Of a DNA stretch of 51,963 nucleotides, positions 22,789 through 31,427 are shown piece after piece. The DNA lies in the NCBI RefSeq assembly GCF_004348515.1, contig NZ_SMKH01000012.1:1-51963 (forward strand), read 5' to 3'. Made by a program: the position numbers and the translations under genes. The notes beneath the pieces were generated by a model. It made no database searches and was not told the DNA's origin. It saw only the letters and a program-made list of their open reading frames with translations. The stretch's first letter is position 1; each line of letters starts with the position of its first letter. Source of the DNA: Actinomadura sp. KC345. Lineage in GTDB: Bacteria > Actinomycetota > Actinomycetes > Streptosporangiales > Streptosporangiaceae.

Positions 22789-25647
22789 ATGGAACCCGTT
22801 TCATCCAGGGGGGACGCCCCCCAGGACCCCACGGCGAAGAACGGCCGGCGCCGCCGGCGGTTCCGCCGTGCGGACGGGCGGTCCGGCGGCCGGCGCCCGC
22901 GCCCCGTCCGGACGCGCTCGATCCGGACGAAGGTCGCCGCGCTGCTGCTGGTGCCGCTGCTGTCCCTCGTCGTGCTGTGGGGGTACGCCGCCAACGTCAC
23001 CGGCCGGGACGCGCTCGCCCAGCGCAACTACCACACGCTCGACCGCAAGTTCGCGCCGAGCGGGCAGGGCGTCCTGGTGGAGCTGGGCAAGGAGCGCCAG
23101 GCGTCCGCGGTGTTCCTCAGCACCCCGCGCGCGAAGGCGCCCGCCACGCCGAACTCGCTCGTCCTGCAGCGCGGCCGTGTGGACGACGCCGTCGCCCGCT
23201 TCCGCCGCGAGGCCACCTCGGCCGAGGCGCGCGACGCCACCACCGCCGCGATGGAGGAGCGCGTCGACGACGTCCTCACGTCGCTCGGCGGGCTCACCGG
23301 ACTGCGGTCCGCGGTCGACGGCCGCTCCGTCGAGCGGCTGACCGCGATCCAGAACTACAGCACCATGGTCGACGACATGCACCGGCTGTACGACGGCCTC
23401 GTCGTCATCGACAACGCCGACCTGTACAACTGGACGCTGTCCACCCGGCACGCGGGCCGCGCCATGGAGCTGCTCCAGCGCGAGAACGCGCTGATCGCCT
23501 CGGCCCTCGTCACCGGCGGCCGGATGACCGCGGCGGAGCACCGGCTGTTCGTGGAGATGGTGGGCGAGCAGCGCTGGCAGTGGGTCAAGCAGCGCTCGCT
23601 GCTCGACCCGGAGGTCTACGCGACCGGGACCGCGCAGGTGTTCTCGTCCCCCGTCTACCAGGGCTTCAGGGGGATCGAGGACCGGATCGCCGACGCCGAT
23701 CCGCGCACGCCGCTTCCCGTCCGGGGCGACGAGTGGCAGCGCGCCGCGCAGCAGCTCGTGTCCATGGTCAACACCATGGTGCTGAGCAACTCCCAGCGCG
23801 CGGGGGAGCGGGCCGACGAACTCGGCCGGGCCGCCTACATCCGGCTCGGCGCCGTCGGCGGGCTCGGCCTGCTGGCGGTCCTCGCCTCGGTGCTGCTGTC
23901 GCTGCGGTTCGGGCGCGGCTTCGTCCGCGAGCTCGTCGGGCTGCGCGGTTCTGCCGAGGAGCTGGCCGACCGCCGCCTGCCCGCCCTCGTCGACCGGCTG
24001 AGCCGCAACGAGGGCGTGGACGTCGGCGCGGAGACGCCGCCCCTGGACACCGGCCGCACCACCGAGGTCGCCCGGCTCGCCGAGTCGTTCTCCAAGGTGC
24101 AGCGCACCGCCGTCGACGCCGCCGTCGGCCAGGCCGAGCTGCGGGCCGGGGTCAGCCGCATCTTCCTCAACATCGCGCGCCGCAACCAGTCGCTCCTGCA
24201 CCGCCAGCTCGCGATGCTGGACGCCCTGGAGAGCCGGGCGGAGCCCGACGACCTCGAGGACCTGTTCCGGATCGACCACCTCACCACCCGCATGCGGCGG
24301 CACGCGGAGAGCCTGATCATCCTGTCCGGCGCCACTCCGGGCCGCGGCTGGCGGCATCCGGTGCGCTTCGCCGACGTGCTGCGCGCCGCCGTCTCGGAGA
24401 TCGAGGACTACACCCGCGTCACCGTCCTCACCGAGTCCGAGGACGGGCTGGTCGGCCCGGCCGTCACCGACGTCATCCACCTGCTGGCCGAGCTGCTGGA
24501 CAACGCGGCGACGTTCTCCCCGCCCAACACCGAGGTGCGGCTGATGGCCGAGCGCGTCGGCGTCGGGTTCGCCATCGAGGTCGAGGACCGCGGCCTCGGC
24601 GTGAAGGCCGAGCGGCTCGACGAGGCCAACCGGCGGCTCGCCGAGCCGCCCGACTACGACCTGGTCGACACCGACCAGCTCGGGCTGTTCGTCGTCGCGC
24701 GGCTGGCCGCCCGGCACGACGTCACGGTGTCGCTCCAGCGGTCCCCGTACGGCGGCGTGACCGCGATCGTGCTGCTGCCGCACGAGCTGGTGGTGCCCGC
24801 CGAGCACATGGCGGCCGCCATGCTGCCGCCGGCGTCCGAGCCCGGCCTGGACGACGAGTCCGGTCCGGGTGAGCAGGGCCCGGGTGAGCACGTTCCGGGT
24901 GAGCACGGCCGGGACCGGCGCGGGGCGGGCGCGCCCGCGGCGGCCGGTGGCGGGGCGCCCGGCGACCGGGAGCCCGCGCTGGTGCCCGCGCCGCGGGGCG
25001 AGGCCGTCGTCCCGCTGCGCGAGACCGAGACGACCGGCCGGTTCGCCTCCCTGCCCGCGCGGGAGCCGCACCGGCGCCGGCGGGGCGCCGAGGGCGGCGC
25101 CGGGCGCCCGGAGGCCCCGCCCGCGCTGCCGCAGCTGGCCGGGCCCGCGGCGCCGTGGGGCCCGCCCGGGAGCGCCGCGCCCGGCGACCCGCCCGGCCCC
25201 GCGCCGAACCCCTGGTCGGACGAGGCCGTGCCGGTCGCCGAGCCCGCGCCGCCCGAGCCGTTCGGACCGGCCGGAGTGGACGTCGGCGAGGTCGTGGACG
25301 CGGACGAGGTCATCGACGCCGACGAGATCGTCGACGCGGACGTGGCCGAGGACCCCCACGAGGACTGGCAGCCCGCGGTCACCCGCGCGCAGCTTGCGGG
25401 AACCCACGCGGGGCTGCCGCGCCGCAAGCGGCAGGAGAGCCTGGCGCCGCAGCTGCGCAAGAGGCCCCCGCCGTCCCCGCCGCGCGTCAGCGAGGGCGCG
25501 TCCGGGGACATCGCACGCTCGCCGGAGGAGGCACGTTCGCTGATGGCATCGATACAGCAGGGCTGGCGGCGCGGACGCGCGACGGACGTGGGAGACCACG
25601 CCGGGGACACCAGGGGGGACAGCGTGGGGGACGAGGAGACGCGATGA
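22789..25647 (+). CDS. cvnA: Conservon sensor histidine kinase-like protein CvnA (first set)
   Basis: Membrane sensor of a conservon, the actinobacterial complex that resembles a G-protein-coupled receptor module. 952 residues. Arg-rich N-terminus, membrane helix about 48-68, extracytoplasmic nitrate/nitrite-sensor-like domain to about 340, second helix 350-372, HAMP-like linker, a dimerisation segment (FLNIARRNQSLLHRQLAMLD) without a clear phosphoacceptor His, then HATPase_c with N-box HLLAELLDNAATFSPP near 562-577 and G1 VEDRGLG near 598. From about 670 the tail is Pro/Gly/Ala-rich with acidic repeats (VDADEVIDADEIVDAD). It overlaps cvnB by ATGA. The ligand is unknown. Confidence 0.93.
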   Translation: MEPVSSRGDAPQDPTAKNGRRRRRFRRADGRSGGRRPRPVRTRSIRTKVAALLLVPLLSLVVLWGYAANVTGRDALAQRNYHTLDRKFAPSGQGVLVELGKERQASAVFLSTPRAKAPATPNSLVLQRGRVDDAVARFRREATSAEARDATTAAMEERVDDVLTSLGGLTGLRSAVDGRSVERLTAIQNYSTMVDDMHRLYDGLVVIDNADLYNWTLSTRHAGRAMELLQRENALIASALVTGGRMTAAEHRLFVEMVGEQRWQWVKQRSLLDPEVYATGTAQVFSSPVYQGFRGIEDRIADADPRTPLPVRGDEWQRAAQQLVSMVNTMVLSNSQRAGERADELGRAAYIRLGAVGGLGLLAVLASVLLSLRFGRGFVRELVGLRGSAEELADRRLPALVDRLSRNEGVDVGAETPPLDTGRTTEVARLAESFSKVQRTAVDAAVGQAELRAGVSRIFLNIARRNQSLLHRQLAMLDALESRAEPDDLEDLFRIDHLTTRMRRHAESLIILSGATPGRGWRHPVRFADVLRAAVSEIEDYTRVTVLTESEDGLVGPAVTDVIHLLAELLDNAATFSPPNTEVRLMAERVGVGFAIEVEDRGLGVKAERLDEANRRLAEPPDYDLVDTDQLGLFVVARLAARHDVTVSLQRSPYGGVTAIVLLPHELVVPAEHMAAAMLPPASEPGLDDESGPGEQGPGEHVPGEHGRDRRGAGAPAAAGGGAPGDREPALVPAPRGEAVVPLRETETTGRFASLPAREPHRRRRGAEGGAGRPEAPPALPQLAGPAAPWGPPGSAAPGDPPGPAPNPWSDEAVPVAEPAPPEPFGPAGVDVGEVVDADEVIDADEIVDADVAEDPHEDWQPAVTRAQLAGTHAGLPRRKRQESLAPQLRKRPPPSPPRVSEGASGDIARSPEEARSLMASIQQGWRRGRATDVGDHAGDTRGDSVGDEETR

Positions 25648-26099
25648 CGCACAACACCGCGACGGGCGAGCTGAACTGGCTGCTCAACGACTTCGCCGGA
25701 CGGGTGGCGCCGGTGCGGCAGGCGGTGATCCTGTCCCGTGACGGCCTGGCGATCGCCGCGTCCACCGAACTCGGCCGCGAGGACGCCGAGCACCTGTCCG
25801 CGCTGGCGTCCGGCGTGCAGAGCCTCGCGCGCGGCGCGGGCCGGCACTTCGCCGGCGGGAACGTGCGCCAGACCATCATCGAGATGGACGCCCTGCTGCT
25901 GTTCGTGACGGCCGCCGGCGACGGCACCTGCCTCGCCGTGCTGGCCGAGGGGGAGGCCGACGCCGGCCTCGTCGCCTACGAGATGGCGGTACTGGTGAAG
26001 CGCGTCGGCCAGCACCTGGAGGCCGGCCCCAGGTTCGGAGGCGGGCACCCGGGTGAGGGCTTCGGGGCCGCCGGGGGGCCCGCGCAGCGGGGCCTGTGA
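25644..26099 (+). CDS. cvnB: Conservon Roadblock/LC7 protein CvnB (first set)
   Basis: Roadblock-fold protein, probably the regulator (GAP- or platform-like) of the conservon GTPase. 151 residues; core about 5-125: LNWLLNDFAGRVAPVRQAVI, LSRDGLAIAAST, LASGVQSLARGAG and VAYEMAVLVKRVGQHL. The C-terminal 25 residues are Gly-rich and variable. Start ATG overlaps cvnA stop (25644-25647); three bases separate its stop from cvnC. Cytosolic, expected to be recruited to the membrane by CvnA. Confidence 0.94.
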   Translation: MTHNTATGELNWLLNDFAGRVAPVRQAVILSRDGLAIAASTELGREDAEHLSALASGVQSLARGAGRHFAGGNVRQTIIEMDALLLFVTAAGDGTCLAVLAEGEADAGLVAYEMAVLVKRVGQHLEAGPRFGGGHPGEGFGAAGGPAQRGL

Positions 26100-26102
26100 C
26101 CG

Positions 26103-26483
26103 ATGGCGTCGTCGGCAGAGCGGTGGCTGGACCGGGAGGCCGGTCCGGTCGTGCGTCCGTACGCGCGGACCCGGGGACGGACCCGTCCGGAGGGCGAGGG
26201 CTTCGAGCTGATCGCGGTCGTCGCGGCCACCGGCGTCCCGCCGGGCGACCGGCTGCGCTACAGCCCCGACCACACGCGGGTCCTGCGCGGCTGCGCGCGT
26301 CCCGTCGCGGTCGTCGACCTGTCGGCCGACCTCGGCCTGCCGATCGGCGTCGTCCGGGTCCTGCTCGGCGACCTGCGGGACGAGGGCCTGGTCGCGGTCG
26401 TCGCCGCGGCGGAGTCCGCCGAGGGCAGCCGTCCCCCGAACGGAGTGCTGCGGGAGGTGCTCAATGGTCTACGCGCCCTCTGA
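26103..26483 (+). CDS. cvnC: Conservon DUF742 protein CvnC (first set)
   Basis: DUF742 family, 126 residues. Motifs VRPYARTRGRT near the N-terminus and, in the winged-helix-like C-terminal half, LSADLGLPIGVVRVLLGDL followed by LREVLNGLRAL, the usual ending. Its last 20 bases overlap the start of cvnD, again indicating coupled translation. The role is structural or regulatory within the CvnA-D complex; no enzymatic motif is present. Confidence 0.93.
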   Translation: MASSAERWLDREAGPVVRPYARTRGRTRPEGEGFELIAVVAATGVPPGDRLRYSPDHTRVLRGCARPVAVVDLSADLGLPIGVVRVLLGDLRDEGLVAVVAAAESAEGSRPPNGVLREVLNGLRAL

Positions 26484-27099
26484 GGGGCCGGGTGCGGGCG
26501 CCCGCCTCGTCACGACGAAGATCCTCATCGCCGGCGGGTTCGGCGCCGGGAAGACCACGATGGTCGGCTCGGTCAGCGAGATCCGGCCGCTGCACACCGA
26601 GGAGCCGCTGACCGACCGCGGCGTCGGGGTCGACGACGTGGCCGGCGTGGGCGACAAGTCGACGACGACGGTCGCGATGGACTTCGGGCGGATCACCCTG
26701 TCGGAGCAGCTGCTGCTCTACCTGTTCGGCACCCCCGGCCAGGAGCGGTTCTGGTTCATGTGGGACGAGTTGGCGGCGGGCGCGATCGGCGCGGTCGTGC
26801 TGGCCGACACCCGGCGGCTGACCGGCTGCTTCCCGGCCATCGACTACTTCGAGCGCCGCGGCGTCCCGTTCGTCGTGGCGGTCAACTGCTTCGACGGCCG
26901 GCGGACGCACCGGGCCGAGGACGTCGCGATCGCGCTCGACCTGGATCCGGGCGTCCCGGTGCTGCTGTGCGACGTCCGGCGCCGCGAATCGTCGAAAGAG
27001 GTTCTGGTCGCGCTGATGGAGCACGTCCTGACCTGGACGGACACGCAGGAGGTGCCGGATGGCTCGCGTCCGCCTGATCGCCGGGAAGCCGCGACGTAG
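26464..27099 (+). CDS. cvnD: Conservon GTPase CvnD (first set)
   Basis: Small Ras-like GTPase of the conservon. 211 residues. P-loop GGFGAGKTT at 24-32, switch region STTTVAMDFGRI, G3 FGTPGQERF (DxxG replaced by TPGQ, as in this family), and G4 as NCFD instead of the usual NKxD. The variant G4 (Cys replacing Lys) may weaken guanine specificity. ERRGVPFVVAVN and the C-terminal helix complete the domain. It overlaps cvnC by 20 bases and has a short extra C-terminal tail (about 12 residues) relative to the second copy. Confidence 0.94.
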   Translation: MVYAPSEGPGAGARLVTTKILIAGGFGAGKTTMVGSVSEIRPLHTEEPLTDRGVGVDDVAGVGDKSTTTVAMDFGRITLSEQLLLYLFGTPGQERFWFMWDELAAGAIGAVVLADTRRLTGCFPAIDYFERRGVPFVVAVNCFDGRRTHRAEDVAIALDLDPGVPVLLCDVRRRESSKEVLVALMEHVLTWTDTQEVPDGSRPPDRREAAT

Positions 27100-27174
27100 T
27101 AGGCTCCCGCACACCCCCGTACTCCACGCATCGGGAGGTTTCCCCCGCATGTCCCGCCCCCGAGTGCCGAATCC

Positions 27175-29835
27175 GTGATGGCCACCCGCTTCTCCTCCAT
27201 CCGGGCGAGGATCACCCTGCTGGTCCTCGTGCCGCTGCTGGCGCTGGCCTCGCTGTGGGTCTTCATCACCGGCGTCACCTACGGCGACGCGCACCAGCTC
27301 CTGCAGAGCCGGGACTTCCAGCAGAAGACCGTGCTGCCCACGCAGCGGCTCATCGACGGCCTGCAGAAGGAAAGACGCCTGTCGATGGCCGCGCTCGGCG
27401 GCGCCCGCCCGGCCGACCAGGGGCCGCTGCGCACGCAGCGGCAGGCCACCGACAAGGCGGTCCGGGAGGTCCGCGCGGGCAGCCGGGACCAGGGCCTGCG
27501 CGACTCGATCCTCCCCCGGGTCGTGGAGCGGATGGACGGGCTCGTCGGCCGGCTCGGCGACCTGCGCGGGCTCCGCGCCGGCGTGGACGACCGGACCACC
27601 GGCCGCGAGCGCGTCCTGCACCGGTACAACGAGATCATCGACGCGGGCTTCGCCGTCTACCAGGCGACCACGCCGGCGGAGGGGTCCATCACCGCGCGGG
27701 CCCAGACGCTCACCTCGTTCGGCCGCGCCCGCGAGTACATGGCGCGCGAGGACGCCCTGCTCACCGGGGCGCTCGCCGCGGGACGCATCACCGCGGCCGA
27801 GCGCGCCCAGTTCGCCAGGCTCGTCGGGGCGCACCACGCGATCCACGCCGACAGCGCGCTGGACCTGGCCGCGGAGCACCGCGCGAGCTTCGAGCGGCTC
27901 ATGGCCTCGCCGGCGTCGGCCCGGCTGATGGCGCTGGAGAACGCGGTCATCAACGGCGCCGAGCCGCCGCCCGCGGCGCGCGGGCAGGGCGCGCAGCAGG
28001 GTCGGGCGGGCACGGGCGACGTGACCGTCATCGAGCCCGCCGCCTGGCGGTCCCTGTTCGACACCGCCAACGGCGAGATGTACGAGCTGGAGAACGCCTT
28101 CCTCGACGACCTCACCGACCACGCCCACGGGATCGCGGTCGGCGCCTTCACGCGGCTCGCCCTCGCCGGCGGCCTCGGGCTGGTCGCGATCGTGCTGTCG
28201 TCCTTCATCGCGGTCCGGGTCTCCCGGCGGCTGGTGCGCGAATGCCGCGTGCTCGCCGGCGGCGTGGTCGACTTCACCCAGGCGCGGCTGCCGAGGCTGG
28301 CCGACAGCATCCGCTCCGGGCGGGGCGCCGACCCCGAGCCGGAGTTCGTGGCCGGCTACCGGATCAACGAGATCCGGCAGATCGCCGAGTCGTTCGACCG
28401 CGCCCGCGATGCCGTCGTCCGGGCAGCCGAGAGCGAGGTGGCGGCCCGCCGCGGCATCAGCGAGGTGTTCGTCAACCTCGCGCGCCGCAACCAGGCGCTG
28501 CTGCACCGCCAGCTCAGCCTGCTGGACTCCATGGAGCGCCGCACCGAGGACCCGTCGGAGCTGTCGGACCTCTTCCGCCTCGACCACCTCGCGACCCGGA
28601 TGCGCCGGCACGCGGAGGGCCTGGTGATCCTCGCCGGCAAGACGGCGGGGCGCGGCTGGCGCCGCCCGGTGCCGCTGGTGGACGTCGTCCGCGGCGCCGT
28701 CGCCGAGGTCGAGGACTACCCGCGCGTCCGGGTGCAGCCGCTGCCGCGGGTCGCGCTGCTCGGCTCCGCCGTCGCCGACGTCATCCATATGCTCGCGGAG
28801 GTGGTGGAGAACGCCACGACGTTCTCGCCGCCGCAGTCGCCGGTGCGGGTCAGCGGCCACCAGGTCGCCAGCGGTTTCGCGATCGAGGTCGAGGACCGCG
28901 GTCTCGGGATGACCGAGGAGGCGCTGCGCGCCGCCAACGCGCGGCTCGTCGATCCGCCCGAGTTCGACCCGTCCGACAGCGCCCAGCTCGGGCTGTTCGT
29001 CGTGGCGCGGCTGGCCCAGCGGCACGGCATCCAGGTCACGCTCCGGACGTCCCCGTACGGGGGGACGACCGCGATCGCGCTGATCCCCGGCTCGCTCATC
29101 GTGGAGGCCGCCGAGCCCGAGCCGTTCGCGCGCCGCGCCACTGGACCGATGCAGAAGGTTCCGAGCGGCGCCCCGGCGCTCGCCGTGTCCGCGCGCCCGG
29201 CCGTCGAGGCGCCCCGTACCGAGTCGGCCCGCACCGAGTCGGCCCGCACCGAGTCGGCCCGCACCGAGTCGGCCCGCACCGAGTCGGCCCGCACCGAGTC
29301 GGCCCGTGCCGATTCGACCGGCACCGATCCCGGCCTGGTCCGGCTGGTCGGGCCCGGGTCCGCGCCCCCGGAACCCGAGGCGCCCGCGCCCCGGACCGGG
29401 CCCGAACCGGCCGAGGCGAGTGCGGAGGCCGCGCCCGAGCCCGCGCCCCCGCTGAAACCGGGCGAGCTGCCCAAGCGGCGGCGGCAGCAGCATCTGGCGC
29501 CCCAGCTCAAGAAGCGGGTGGACGAGCGCCTGGCCGCCCAGGGCAAGGCCCCGCCCGGCGAGCCCCCGCCACCGGCGGAGCCGGCCGGGCCGCCGCCCGC
29601 ACCCGAACCGGCCGGGATGCCGCTCTCCGCGCCCGTCCCGGCGGACGCGGCGCCGCCCGCACCGGAGAGCGGACCGGCGGCGGAAGGCCCCGAGGACGAC
29701 GCACGCTCGCCCGAGACGATGCGATCGATGATGTCCGCCATGCAGCGTGGCTGGCAGCGTGGCAGGCAGGACGCGGCCGACGCCGAGGCGGAGACCGCGC
29801 GGAACCCAGCCGACCAGGAGGACGACACCCCATGA
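27175..29835 (+). CDS. cvnA: Conservon sensor CvnA (second set)
   Basis: Second conservon kinase-like receptor, 886 residues, adjacent to the first conservon with only 75 bases between. Membrane helix about 12-34 (LLVLVPLLALASLWVFI), extracytoplasmic sensor to about 320, second helix 326-348, linker, FVNLARRNQALLHRQLSLLD, then HATPase_c with N-box HMLAEVVENATTFSPP near 535-550 and G1 VEDRGLGM. The tail contains the tandem pentapeptide TESAR and is Pro-rich. GTG 27175 and ATG 27178 are both possible starts. It lacks the roughly 40-residue Arg-rich N-terminus of the first copy. ATGA overlap with cvnB. Confidence 0.93.
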   Translation: MMATRFSSIRARITLLVLVPLLALASLWVFITGVTYGDAHQLLQSRDFQQKTVLPTQRLIDGLQKERRLSMAALGGARPADQGPLRTQRQATDKAVREVRAGSRDQGLRDSILPRVVERMDGLVGRLGDLRGLRAGVDDRTTGRERVLHRYNEIIDAGFAVYQATTPAEGSITARAQTLTSFGRAREYMAREDALLTGALAAGRITAAERAQFARLVGAHHAIHADSALDLAAEHRASFERLMASPASARLMALENAVINGAEPPPAARGQGAQQGRAGTGDVTVIEPAAWRSLFDTANGEMYELENAFLDDLTDHAHGIAVGAFTRLALAGGLGLVAIVLSSFIAVRVSRRLVRECRVLAGGVVDFTQARLPRLADSIRSGRGADPEPEFVAGYRINEIRQIAESFDRARDAVVRAAESEVAARRGISEVFVNLARRNQALLHRQLSLLDSMERRTEDPSELSDLFRLDHLATRMRRHAEGLVILAGKTAGRGWRRPVPLVDVVRGAVAEVEDYPRVRVQPLPRVALLGSAVADVIHMLAEVVENATTFSPPQSPVRVSGHQVASGFAIEVEDRGLGMTEEALRAANARLVDPPEFDPSDSAQLGLFVVARLAQRHGIQVTLRTSPYGGTTAIALIPGSLIVEAAEPEPFARRATGPMQKVPSGAPALAVSARPAVEAPRTESARTESARTESARTESARTESARTESARADSTGTDPGLVRLVGPGSAPPEPEAPAPRTGPEPAEASAEAAPEPAPPLKPGELPKRRRQQHLAPQLKKRVDERLAAQGKAPPGEPPPPAEPAGPPPAPEPAGMPLSAPVPADAAPPAPESGPAAEGPEDDARSPETMRSMMSAMQRGWQRGRQDAADAEAETARNPADQEDDTP
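29221..29325 (+). repeat. 15-bp coding tandem repeat in cvnA tail
   Basis: Unit GAGTCGGCCCGCACC is repeated five times perfectly (29221-29295), once with two changes (29296-29310) and once degenerately (29311-29325). It encodes ESART in a linker. In-frame unit length keeps the gene open if copy number changes. Confidence 0.92.
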
Positions 29836-30278
29836 CAGGAGCCCAGCACTCCGGCACGGAGGCCCGGGGCGGAGCCGGCGGCGAGCTGAACTGGCTGCTC
29901 GACAGCCTCGTCCAGCGGGTCGCCCCGGTGCAGAACGCGGTGGTGCTGTCGAGCGACGGCATGAAGATGGCCGCGTCGAGCGGGCTGGCCAGGGAGGAGT
30001 CCGAGCACCTGGCCGCCGTGGCCGCCAGCTTCCAGAGCCTCGCGCGGGGGGCGGGGGAGACGTTCGGCGGCGGGCCCGTCCGGCAGACGATCGTGGAGAT
30101 GGAGTCGTCGTTCCTGTTCGTCACCGCCGCGGGGCACGGCGCCTGCCTGGCCGTCCTCGCCGCCGCCGACGCCGACCTCGGGGTCATCGCCTACGAGATG
30201 GCGATGCTCGTGACCCGTGTCGGGCAGCACCTCTCGGCCGACCCGCGGGTCGCCGCGGCCGATCCGGGCGGCGTGTGA
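29832..30278 (+). CDS. cvnB: Conservon Roadblock/LC7 protein CvnB (second set)
   Basis: 148 residues. Roadblock core after a Gly-rich start: LNWLLDSLVQRVAPVQNAVV, LSSDGMKMAASSGLA, ASFQSLARGAGETFGGG and VIAYEMAMLVTRVGQHL. Clearly paralogous to the first CvnB but with different N- and C-termini. Start ATG overlaps the cvnA stop at 29832-29835. One base separates its stop from the GTG of cvnC. Confidence 0.93.
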   Translation: MTGAQHSGTEARGGAGGELNWLLDSLVQRVAPVQNAVVLSSDGMKMAASSGLAREESEHLAAVAASFQSLARGAGETFGGGPVRQTIVEMESSFLFVTAAGHGACLAVLAAADADLGVIAYEMAMLVTRVGQHLSADPRVAAADPGGV

Positions 30279-30279
30279 G

Positions 30280-30684
30280 GTGGACGGGCGAGGCGGTGGC
30301 GCCTGGTACGACGAGGCGGCGGGACCCGTCGTCCGCCCGTACGCGCTCACCGGAGGACGGACGCACTACGACGGCGTCGAGTTCGATCTGGTGGCGCTGA
30401 TCGCCGCGGTGGAGCCGCCCGCACAGGACGGCGACTCCTCCGCTCTCGCGGCGTCCCCCTGGGCGCCGGAACCGGAACATCTCATGATCTTGGAGCTTTG
30501 CCGCACCCCGTTGTCGGTCGCCGAGATAGCGTCGGATCTGGAACTTCCCCTCGGGGTCGTCCGTGTCCTGCTCGGTGACCTGTTCGACCATTCGCTGATT
30601 CAGGTCCGGCGCCCCGCGCCGGTGGCGCAGTTCCCCGGCGAGCGCGTACTCAAGGAAGTGATCGATGGAATCCGTGCGCTCTGA
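30280..30684 (+). CDS. cvnC: Conservon DUF742 protein CvnC (second set)
   Basis: 134 residues from a GTG at 30280, immediately after the cvnB stop. Motifs AAGPVVRPYALTGGRT, LELCRTPLSVAEIASDLELP, GVVRVLLGDLFDHSLI and the ending KEVIDGIRAL identify DUF742. Compared with the first copy it keeps the full winged-helix segment. The last 20 bases overlap cvnD, the same overlap length as in the first conservon, evidence that the sets arose by duplication or share one ancestor. Confidence 0.92.
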   Translation: MDGRGGGAWYDEAAGPVVRPYALTGGRTHYDGVEFDLVALIAAVEPPAQDGDSSALAASPWAPEPEHLMILELCRTPLSVAEIASDLELPLGVVRVLLGDLFDHSLIQVRRPAPVAQFPGERVLKEVIDGIRAL

Positions 30685-31267
30685 CGCGGCCGCCGCCCAG
30701 GGCGATTCCGCGCTGACGGTCAAGATTCTCGTGGCCGGCGGTTTCGGTGTCGGCAAGACGACCCTGGTGAGCGCGGTGAGCGAGATCCGTCCGCTGCGGA
30801 CCGAGGAGGCCCTGACCGAGAAGAGCATCGGGATCGACGACACCAGCGCGGTCGCCGCGAAGACCACGACGACGGTCGCGATGGACTTCGGGCGGATCAC
30901 GCTGCCGAACGGCCTCGTGCTGTTCGTGTTCGGGACGCCCGGCCAGGACCGGTTCTGGTTCATGTGGGACGAGCTGGCCAAGGGCGCGCTCGGCGCCGTC
31001 GTGCTGGTGGACACCCGCCGCCTCGCCGACTGCTTCGCCTCGGTCGACTACTTCGAGCGGCGCGGCGTCCCGTTCATCATCGGCGTCAACCGGTTCGACG
31101 GGGCGGGAAACCACACCGCCCAGCAGGTCCGCGACGCCCTCGACCTTCCCCCCGAGATCCCGGTGATCTCGTGCGACGTCCGCGACCGGGAGGACGCCAA
31201 GCGGGTGCTCATCACCCTCGTCGAGCACATCATGCGCACGATGAGCGGCCGCCAGCCCGTCAGCTGA
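30665..31267 (+). CDS. cvnD: Conservon GTPase CvnD (second set)
   Basis: 200 residues. P-loop GGFGVGKTT near 25-33, TTTTVAMDFGRITLP, FGTPGQDRFWFMWDEL, G4 as NRFD (closer to NKxD than the NCFD of the first copy), then a normal Ras-like C-terminus. Final gene of the eight-gene conservon block; a strong intrinsic terminator follows 35 bases later. GTP-dependent signalling output from the membrane complex is known for the family in general; the downstream partner is not visible here. Confidence 0.94.
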   Translation: MESVRSDAAAAQGDSALTVKILVAGGFGVGKTTLVSAVSEIRPLRTEEALTEKSIGIDDTSAVAAKTTTTVAMDFGRITLPNGLVLFVFGTPGQDRFWFMWDELAKGALGAVVLVDTRRLADCFASVDYFERRGVPFIIGVNRFDGAGNHTAQQVRDALDLPPEIPVISCDVRDREDAKRVLITLVEHIMRTMSGRQPVS

Positions 31268-31301
31268 CAGCGCCACGGCCGCCTGCCGGCCCGGTGACTC
31301 C

Positions 31302-31334
31302 GCCCCTGCCCGCCGCCGTGCGGGCAGGGGCTTT
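31302..31334 (+). terminator. Intrinsic terminator after conservons
   Basis: Perfect 12-bp stem GCCCCTGCCCGC (31302-31313) / GCGGGCAGGGGC (31320-31331), six-base loop, then TTTCTCT. Confidence 0.92.
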
Positions 31335-31370
31335 CTCTCGGTCATCTTTGTCCTCTGAGTGGAGAAAGTT

Positions 31371-31421
31371 TGATCACGATCATGAAAAGGTCTTCTCAAA
31401 GCGGCGAAAGCCGGTTACGTT
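31371..31421 (+). promoter_or_regulatory. Leaderless promoter and operator candidate of the ROK operon
   Basis: TTCTCA (31393-31398), 17-base spacer, TACGTT (31416-31421), then six bases to the ATG at 31428, a good leaderless promoter. Just upstream, TGATCACGATCA (31371-31382) is palindromic except for its two central bases and could be the ROK regulator or inducer-controlled site. Confidence 0.6.
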
Positions 31422-31427
31422 CTCGCC

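Noticed and set aside
29221..29325. Possible CRISPR or direct-repeat array
   Set aside because: Units are 15 bp, contiguous and in frame with a protein; no spacers.
26461..29493. Long minus-strand frame of about 1000 codons
   Set aside because: Antisense to conservon genes; no domain, repetitive low-complexity product.
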